Translations under genes and position numbers: made by a program
The notes under the pieces: model-generated
What the model saw: only the letters and a program-made list of their open reading frames with translations
What the model was told of the DNA's origin: nothing
Database searches by the model: none
In this document: positions 62,778 to 64,000 of the stretch, piece after piece
How positions within the stretch are numbered: position 1 is the first letter of the stretch
How the letters are laid out: each line of letters starts with the position of its first letter
Assembly (NCBI GenBank): GCA_963843685.1
Contig: CAWJLO010000010.1
Location: 124,001 to 188,000 of the forward strand
DNA from: DASQHL01 sp963843685
GTDB taxonomy: Bacteria; Chloroflexota; Dehalococcoidia; DSTF01; JACRBR01
Length of the DNA: 64,000 nt
Direction: 5' to 3'

Positions 62778-63449
62778 TCACGGCTTCAGTGTATAGCCGA
62801 CGCCCCTGATGGTGTGAATGAGCTGGTGCTTGAAGCCCTTGTCGATCTTGTTGCGCAAGTAGTGGATGTAGATATCGACGACGTTGCTGGCGAAGTCGCG
62901 GTCGTACTGCCAGACGTGATCGAGGATCTGGGCGCGGGTCAACACCTGGCCCTGGTGGCGCAGGAGCAGCTCGAGGAGCTGGAACTCCTTGACGGTGAGT
63001 TCGATCTCGCGGTCGCCGCGCACGGCGCTGTGGCGCGAGACGTCGAGCGTGAGATCGCCGGCGCGGAGGCGGTCATGGCCGTTGGCACGGGCTCCGCGGC
63101 GGCCGAGGGCGCGGACGCGGGCCATAAGCTCGGCGACGGCGAAGGGCTTGACGAGGTAGTCGTCGGCGCCGGAATCGAGGCCCTTGACGCGATCCTGCAC
63201 TTCGGTGCGGGCGGTGAGCATCAGGACGGGGGTGTGGACGCCGCCGGTACGCATGCGCTTGCAGACTTCGAAGCCGTCCATCTCGGGGAGCATGACGTCG
63301 AGCACGAGGACGTCGAAGGCCTCGTGGGAGGCTTTGTCGAGGGCCAGGGCGCCGTCGCCCACGATGTCGACGGAGTTGGATTCTTCCTCGAACACGCGGC
63401 GGACGGCGCGAGCGAGGCGCAGGTCGTCTTCGGCTAGCAGGATTCTCAT
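62778..63449 (-). CDS. OmpR-family response regulator
   Basis: 223 residues. The receiver has acidic EDD (7-9), phosphoacceptor Asp51 in VLVLDVMLP, Thr in MLTAR and Lys101 in LVKPF. A winged-helix effector follows (ELTVKEFQLLELLLRHQGQV, then a VVDIYIHYLRNKID wing, ending IRGVGYTLKP). ATG 63449 has GAGGTGA 5 bases upstream. Paired with the downstream histidine kinase. The target genes and signal are not evident. Confidence 0.94.
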   Translation of the reverse strand: MRILLAEDDLRLARAVRRVFEEESNSVDIVGDGALALDKASHEAFDVLVLDVMLPEMDGFEVCKRMRTGGVHTPVLMLTARTEVQDRVKGLDSGADDYLVKPFAVAELMARVRALGRRGARANGHDRLRAGDLTLDVSRHSAVRGDREIELTVKEFQLLELLLRHQGQVLTRAQILDHVWQYDRDFASNVVDIYIHYLRNKIDKGFKHQLIHTIRGVGYTLKP

Positions 63450-63516
63450 GTGATCACCTCATGGGCATCATATGGCGGGAACATGGGATTTTGATTGGAA
63501 TTGTGTTGCGGGGGTG

Positions 63517-63957
63517 TCAGCGGGAGGGTTGGAACGCGATGAGGGGGCGGGAGTGTTCATCCCAGGAGGTGAAGCCGTCGGGGCCGAGGGCGACGATTTC
63601 GGCGCGGCAGCGGTCCGTGGCGGCGATGAGGGCGGCGACGTCGACGCCGAGGGAGGTAGGGGCGAACGGCTGGAGCTTGTCGAGGGAGGCGTCGAGGAGC
63701 TTGATGATGCCGGGGTACTCGCCGCGGACGAGGTGGACGAAGGCGGCGGCGAGCTGGATCACGGCCTGGAAGAACTGCCGCTCGGGGAGCGGGGTGACCA
63801 TCCAGAGGTCTTCGAGGGTCTCGTGGGACTCGAAGTAGTAGCCGTCGTTGAATTCTTCGAGGGCCTTGTAGAACTCGCCGAGGCGCGAGGTGAGTTGTTC
63901 GGGCGTGAGCAACGGTTCGTTCGGGATCGGCGGGCCTCCATGCGGCGTGCTCCGCAC
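63517..63957 (-). CDS. DUF309 family protein
   Basis: 146 residues, all-helical. The DUF309 signature is FNDGYYFESHETLEDLWM, followed by RQFFQAVIQLAAAFVHLVRGEYPGI. Conserved Asn, Glu, His and Trp residues suggest a metal or small-ligand site, but no function is established. It is 67 bases upstream of the response regulator gene on the same strand. The start may lie a few codons downstream of ATG 63957. Confidence 0.85.
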   Translation of the reverse strand: MRSTPHGGPPIPNEPLLTPEQLTSRLGEFYKALEEFNDGYYFESHETLEDLWMVTPLPERQFFQAVIQLAAAFVHLVRGEYPGIIKLLDASLDKLQPFAPTSLGVDVAALIAATDRCRAEIVALGPDGFTSWDEHSRPLIAFQPSR

Positions 63958-64000
63958 GCGCGATTGTCCCAGCGGGAACCTGCGGCTATTGTATCGGCCG

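Overview
This is a GC-rich, gene-dense bacterial chromosome segment. The gene set combines RNase J, RNase HIII, OpcA with Zwf, adjacent transaldolase and glucose-6-phosphate isomerase genes, a TatB/TatC pair, Tat-exported solute-binding lipoproteins, and FG-GAP and cohesin/dockerin-like exoproteins. No LPS or outer-membrane assembly genes are visible. I read it as a Chloroflexota genome, perhaps Dehalococcoidia-like. This is an inference from gene content; no 16S rRNA or tRNA gene was seen.

Layout. 0-8.3 kb: NAD synthesis (nadB, nadC), a P-loop kinase, dtd, a zinc-ribbon protein, a frameshifted tlpA, an enolase-superfamily/amidohydrolase operon and an HD-GYP gene. 8.4-18.2 kb is accessory and largely extracytoplasmic: a broken cohesin-like exoprotein gene, a hairpin-rich gap that may encode a small RNA, an alpha/beta hydrolase, a VOC protein, three consecutive FKBP prolyl isomerases, an HD-GYP protein that has lost its HD doublet, and two tandem FG-GAP beta-propeller genes with dockerin-like tails. 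18.2-28 kb is housekeeping: rnpB, rnhC, a serine-recombinase homologue and a zinc-ribbon protein on the minus strand; yceD-rpmF-fabD-fabG-nusB-acpP on the plus strand, closed by a strong terminator; then tatB-tatC, an ankyrin gene, marR and a small DUF2007-like gene. 28-35 kb: a decaying protease-like lipoprotein, a TauE/SafE permease, a type 4 uracil-DNA glycosylase, RNase J and FtsK. 35-42 kb is a degraded zone: lower-GC unknown genes, a tandem duplication of about 1.5 kb (SRPBCC plus FAD-linked oxidase) with one decayed copy, three kinds of intergenic repeat, a frameshifted methyltransferase gene and a small CDS with no conventional start. 42-50.6 kb: two ABC exporter half-transporters, then a peptide-type ABC importer (binding protein and two permeases, no ATPases) and a hydrolase. 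50.6-59.5 kb: one minus-strand pentose-phosphate operon, tkt-rpiB-tal-pgi-gnd-zwf-opcA. 59.6-64 kb: response regulator, histidine kinase, yggS, proC, yggT and a DUF309 gene.

The genes form clear functional units: fatty-acid synthesis and translation, Tat export with a Tat substrate in the same window, RNA processing, and the oxidative plus non-oxidative pentose phosphate pathway. Frameshifts recur, mostly in accessory genes, while long core genes (ftsK, rnj, the ABC exporters, fab, tat) are intact. In the 37 kb duplication the decay includes a nonsense change and substitutions, so it is genuine. In tkt and tlpA, single-base assembly errors are equally plausible.
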